The position numbers and the translations under genes were made by a program. The notes below the pieces were generated by a model. The model had not been told where the DNA came from, searched no databases, and saw only the letters and a list, made by a program, of their open reading frames with translations. From the NCBI GenBank assembly GCA_943704495.1, contig CALSCR010003102.1, positions 1 through 23,829 on the forward strand: a DNA stretch of 23,829 bases. The letters run 5' to 3'. Below, one piece after another: positions 19,964 to 23,829 of this stretch. The stretch's first letter is position 1; every line of letters starts with the position of its first letter. Source of the DNA: Pigoraptor chileana. Lineage: Eukaryota > Opisthokonta > Filasterea.

Positions 19964-22900
19964 ATGTCGCTGCGTCGCACGGGCCATACGTGCCCAAATG
20001 CGAAGGTCGAAGCGGGCGCGAAGACATATGTGAAGCTGGTGGAACTTGGTGAGCTTCGACGCAGCCTTATCTCTGTGCCCTGCCCACTTGCGAAATTGTC
20101 TTAAAAAACTAATTTGCGGGGGAACCGTCTGTGCTATGTACACACTGCTTCAGCCTCGGACTTCTTCAAGGCGCGTGCCTCCATTGAGGAGCAGCATTCT
20201 CGGGCGCTACAGAACCTGTTTGACAACTTCAATAAGAAAACGCAGCAAGAGCTGAAAGGACTGCGGGAAACATGCCCGTCTCTGTTCCAGGTGGGAGGGC
20301 TCGCGTGAGGGGCCATTGATAATATATGTATTGTTGCGAGGGCTCTCGCTTCCACAGAGGATGCACTGCGGATCACTTTGCATTGCAACGCTCCAACTGA
20401 TCATGCACAACTGATCATGCACACCAACGTGCCTCCAGTGCTGGTCGGCTGTGCTGCAGGAGGCAGACATTGCGGGACGCTCTTGGCAGGCGCTTTCGAC
20501 GGATCTCGGGGCCATGTTCACGACGAGTGCGTGCGATTATGCTGCCTGGGCAAACACCGGGCGGAAGCGCATATTCAAGGAGCGGGAGCGCATGGAAGAT
20601 GAGCTCAGTGAGTGCGCGGGCACACGTGGCTGGATGTGCAGTGGCCTGTGTAGTCATTCCGCACATGCAGCTGCTGTGAGCACGAGCGGCATCCTTGGGA
20701 CGCACAATGTCTGCGGCGCCTGATTGCACCCACCGCATTGTAGGAACTCGCTGTGTCTGCATAAGGAATGTCGACTTACTGATTGGATACATTCGCTGCC
20801 CAATGCCAAACCAAATTCAGAGAAATCGGAAAATGTGTGCGATGGACACCGCCGTGAGTATGTGGATGCGTGGGCAAAGGCAAAGGACAAGCTAATATCC
20901 AGCAAGGTATGTAGCCCTACACTCTCCTGTATTGACTTTTGTGGACTCCATTGGCTCCAAGACGCTGACCTGAATCCTTTGCTGTTTTTGGGAACTATTT
21001 TTTCGTACACTGCCTTTGTACCTGTGTGATGTGTGTGTGCGTGTGTGCGTGTGCATGCGTGTGCGTGTGTGCGCGTGCGTGCGTATATATATGTATATAT
21101 GCATGTGTGTGTGCGCACCCACAGCCTGGGGAGAAGGAGAGGTCTCTTGCAGTGTGCCAGAACGCCCACAATGAGTACGTCATGAACCTCGGAGGCACAC
21201 GTGCACACCAGATCGTGCACTTTGGTGCGCAGTTGCCTGATTTACTCACGGAACTCGAAGGTCAGTTGTCATTCACACATATATGCACACCCAATGCCCC
21301 CACTCACTCACACAAACAACATACACCCACACACACATACACACACACACATCGGCGGTCATTTGAGGGGCGATGTTGGCTCATCGCAGTACATTCGGCT
21401 ATTTTGCAATGCCATACCACTGCAGAATTTGAGATTCAGATGACGTCTTTTGCGTCGGACACACTGTCGAGCTATGCGTCGCGCATTCAGACAACATACG
21501 AAGATCTGCAGACGGGGTGGGTATGAGATCACGTGACTAGCGGGCCACGCGAATGTGTGAATATGCCTAGGTAGATGAACATTGGACCACGTGATGTCAG
21601 TGCTGTGATCACCGCCGGTGAGTCTCCCAAACGATCCATTCGCTCCCATGCTCACTGTTGCGCGGCGCAATCGCTTGTGGTGCATGCAGACTCAATGGCA
21701 TTGTGGAGCGTGCGCAGTCAATCAACGGCGTCGCGGATGTTGCGTCGTTTGTCGGTTCGCTCGGCATCGACGACAACAAGCCCTTTCCGCTGTGTGTCTT
21801 TGTGCCCGTGGGCGACGGACTCGAGGGCGACTGGTCGGAGCGCCTCATCATCAACGAGGTGCATACGCGTTGGATGCAGTGCTGTAGTGGGAACGCCTGG
21901 GTGTCGTTGCTGTGTGTGTATGTGTGTGTGTGTGTGTGCACGTGCGTTTATATGTGTCTTGTATATATGCGAGTGAGTGTTTCGTTTACATCTTTATCCC
22001 ACACGGCGCTGAGTAACGTATCACGTGAACCATCGATTTCTCACGTGAGCTGTGGCACGCCTCTCACACTGTCTCTTAACAGAACACGCTGGGCCCTCTG
22101 CGGTCCCGCCGCACCGACCTGGAGCAGCAGCTGGCGACAGTGCAGGGGAAGATTGCCGGGTCTAGCAAGACATATGAGAGTGAGTGGCCACACTTTGCCA
22201 ACGACATCGTTGAGACTTGCCTGTGTTGGTTGCTGGTGGCTGCACCTTGCCATTATTGGTCCTATGGCTGCATCTTGCCTGTGTTGGGCGCATATGTCTG
22301 CATCTTGCCTGTGCTGGTTGCATGGTGGCCGCACCTTGTCACTATTCTCCGAGGTGAAGTCGTTTGCCCTTCTCCTCTGCTACATTTGTCCTCTTAACGC
22401 CTTCCGGTAAATGACTGTGACTGTGCTGTGACTGTGCTGTGACTGTGCTGTGACTGTGCTGCGGTGCAGGCGTGGAAGGCATGCGAAGAACGTACGAAGA
22501 GAATCCTGCATTGGGCGATCCCGAGTCGCTGATGATCAAAATCAATGAATTGCGGATAGAACTGCGTGATCTCATGCGGGAAGAAGAGCGCATGAAGGTG
22601 GGGATTGTGTCCGTGCGTGCACATGTTATCCGTGCAAATTCTGTGTGTAGGTGAATGCGAAGTGGTATGCGTTCGTGTTTGTGCGTACCGGAGTAGTGCG
22701 CATGGTGAGTGAGTGTTTGTTTGTGCATGTTTCAATTTAAGCGGGAGATGGAGTGAGTGTGCGTGGGCGTTAGATGTACAATGCATTCCTTGCCTTTGCC
22801 ACATGAGGATGCCTTACGCGAGTGGGTGCATATGCCCCCTGTCATGTCAATCGTTGCCAAAAAAACGGAGCACCCAACTCACATCTGCATTATACACCGC

Positions 22901-23735
22901 AACCTGTCAGGCACAAATCGATCTCGCGTGTTCGATTGAGCAAGGCGAGGGCGCTGAGGCCGCCGCCGCGACCGAAAGCGCATCGGAAGGCCGGCGTGCG
23001 CACGAGTGGATCGCCGTGAAGAAAAACTCGATGATCGGGCGTCTTGCAAGCAACTGCGGCTACTGTGGCACGCTGCTGCTCAAGGACTTCCGCGACATTG
23101 TCAAGTGCGCGGGATGCTCGATGCTGATCCACGACAAGTGTCGAGTGTACGCCGCGTCGGAGTGTACGGGCGTCAAGGGCACGCGGCGGGTGTCGGTGCA
23201 GTCCCTCACGAGGTAAGTGTGCGGCACGCGGTGTGGACACGTGATGCGGGCGGGGGATGCGAGTGTTATCGGCTGCGTCGTTTACTTGATGCAGATGTGC
23301 CACTGTGCGTGGGATTCACGTGCGAATCGAATCTGTTCTCCCCTGGATCCTCCCCTCATAAACACACCACAAATACGCATGCACACACCTCACTATATGG
23401 GCATACTTACACCTCACTATATATGTATACGCACTCTATACAAACGCACACACCTCACTACACACATGCAGACGCCTCACTATATAAATTTGCACACATC
23501 ACTACATACACATGCAGACGCATCACTACGTACGCATGCACACGTCTTGTCCACATACTTGCACACATTAAAGCACTGCCTATAACCTTTCTCTGATTAA
23601 TCACCACATGACAATTACAGCGAGTCATCGATTTCCGAAAAAGACGAAAAAAGACTCAGACTCGGAACATTTGGCGGATTTGGGAAAAAGGATCAGCGCA
23701 AGAAGATTACCACCGAAGACATTGTGTGTAAATAA
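19964..23735 (+). CDS. F-BAR and C1 domain protein, possibly incomplete at the window edge
   Basis: F-BAR domains bend membranes and link them to actin. Exons: 19964-20048, 20154-20290, 20460-20611, 20744-20906, 21125-21260, 21426-21516, 21690-21858, 22083-22179, 22470-22597, 22911-23212 and 23621-23735. If the TAA at 23733-23735 is used the protein is 524 aa. FCH/F-BAR signatures fill residues 15-310: LASDFFKARASIEEQHSRAL, AWAKAKDKL, HNEYVMNLGGTRAHQIVHF and LPDLLTELE. Coiled coil follows (TDLEQQLATVQGKI; LRDLMREEERMK). A C1 zinc finger spans 417-471: H417, C435/438, C452/455, H460, C463 and C471. F-BAR then C1 is the layout of fungal Bzz1 (then SH3) and of GMIP/ARHGAP29/HMHA1 (then RhoGAP). 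The last exon may instead splice at 23728 (GTAAAT, GT-rich intron follows) to a further domain outside the window. Confidence 0.85.
20929..20985 (+). repeat. Dispersed intronic repeat, copy 7, diverged (F-BAR intron 4)
   Basis: TTTTGTGGACTCCATTGGC, then GACGCTGACCTGAATCCTTT: a weaker copy lacking about 8 bp of the middle. It lies in the intron 20907-21124 and is again in the sense orientation of the host gene. Confidence 0.6.
21028..21115. repeat. GT-rich array in F-BAR intron 4
   Basis: GT and GTGC repeats with an interrupted ATAT segment, close to the acceptor at 21124. Confidence 0.8.
21905..21945. repeat. (GT)n array in F-BAR intron 7
   Basis: A GT run shortly downstream of the donor at 21859. 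Confidence 0.85.
22208..22335. repeat. Imperfect repeat of about 40 bp in F-BAR intron 8
   Basis: Several diverged units sharing GCTGCATCTTGCCTGTGTTGG fragments (22217-22330), making up most of the first half of intron 22180-22469. Confidence 0.6.
22412..22462. repeat. 11-bp tandem repeat next to a splice acceptor
   Basis: Four units of GTGACTGTGCT run to within about 10 bp of the acceptor at 22469. They sit where the pyrimidine tract and branch point of F-BAR intron 8 should lie. Confidence 0.85.
23385..23550. repeat. CACCTCACTATA-type minisatellite in F-BAR intron 10
   Basis: About six imperfect units of roughly 23-30 bp sharing CACCTCACTA and GCATGCACA-like strings. They lie in the intron 23213-23620. 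Confidence 0.8.
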
Positions 23736-23742
23736 TGTTGGC

Positions 23743-23743
<1 letters not shown>

Positions 23744-23829
<86 letters not shown>
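23744..23829. repeat. (GT)n microsatellite at window end
   Basis: An almost pure GT array of about 85 bp that continues past the end of the window. It begins immediately after the last F-BAR exon. Confidence 0.95.

Noticed and set aside
21575-21621. Possible extra F-BAR exon (MNIGPRDVSAVITA)
   Set aside because: Joining exon 21426-21516 directly to 21690-21858 keeps phase and gives a better F-BAR sequence (LQTGLNGIVERAQSINGVAD). The extra exon would also need a poor GTCTCC donor.

Overview
The window is nuclear DNA of an intron-rich, probably single-celled eukaryote. The coding exons are GC-rich. About 46 introns can be placed in seven genes from reading-frame continuity and GT-AG borders, and one of them is GC-AG. 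The introns are full of microsatellites, mostly GT, CA or CT. An F-BAR protein with a C1 domain, together with the other households genes, suggests a relative of opisthokonts (a unicellular holozoan, apusomonad or similar). That placement is inference and the species is not recognised.

Layout, left to right: the tail of an unrecognised + strand gene (85-376); V-ATPase proteolipid subunit c'' (+, 1469-4086); the La RNA-binding protein (-, 7400-4756); a CorA-type divalent-cation transporter (+, 7896-10859); a large multi-pass membrane protein with a TRP-like/GCC2-type transmembrane block (-, 16265-12061); a Cdc1/Ted1/PGAP5-type metallophosphoesterase (+, 16845-18282); RidA/UK114 with a likely mitochondrial presequence (-, 19404-18367); and an F-BAR plus C1 protein (+, 19964-23735 or beyond the window). 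From the V-ATPase gene on, the strands alternate strictly, giving convergent 3' ends (as little as 84 bp between stop codons) and short shared 5' regions.

The genes do not form a pathway. They are ordinary eukaryotic housekeeping and membrane genes: vacuolar acidification, Pol III transcript handling, ion transport, GPI-anchor or cargo processing, imine detoxification, and membrane curvature or Rho signalling.

The most unusual signals are outside the coding exons. (1) A short dispersed repeat of about 45-60 bp has at least seven copies in introns of five different genes, always in the sense orientation of the host gene, and one copy has 13-bp flanking direct repeats. (2) The palindrome CACGTG occurs about 30 times, roughly five times the random expectation. 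(3) A tandem duplication covers an exon end and its splice donor in the multi-pass membrane gene. No tRNA, rRNA, CRISPR array, viral copy or autonomous transposon was seen.
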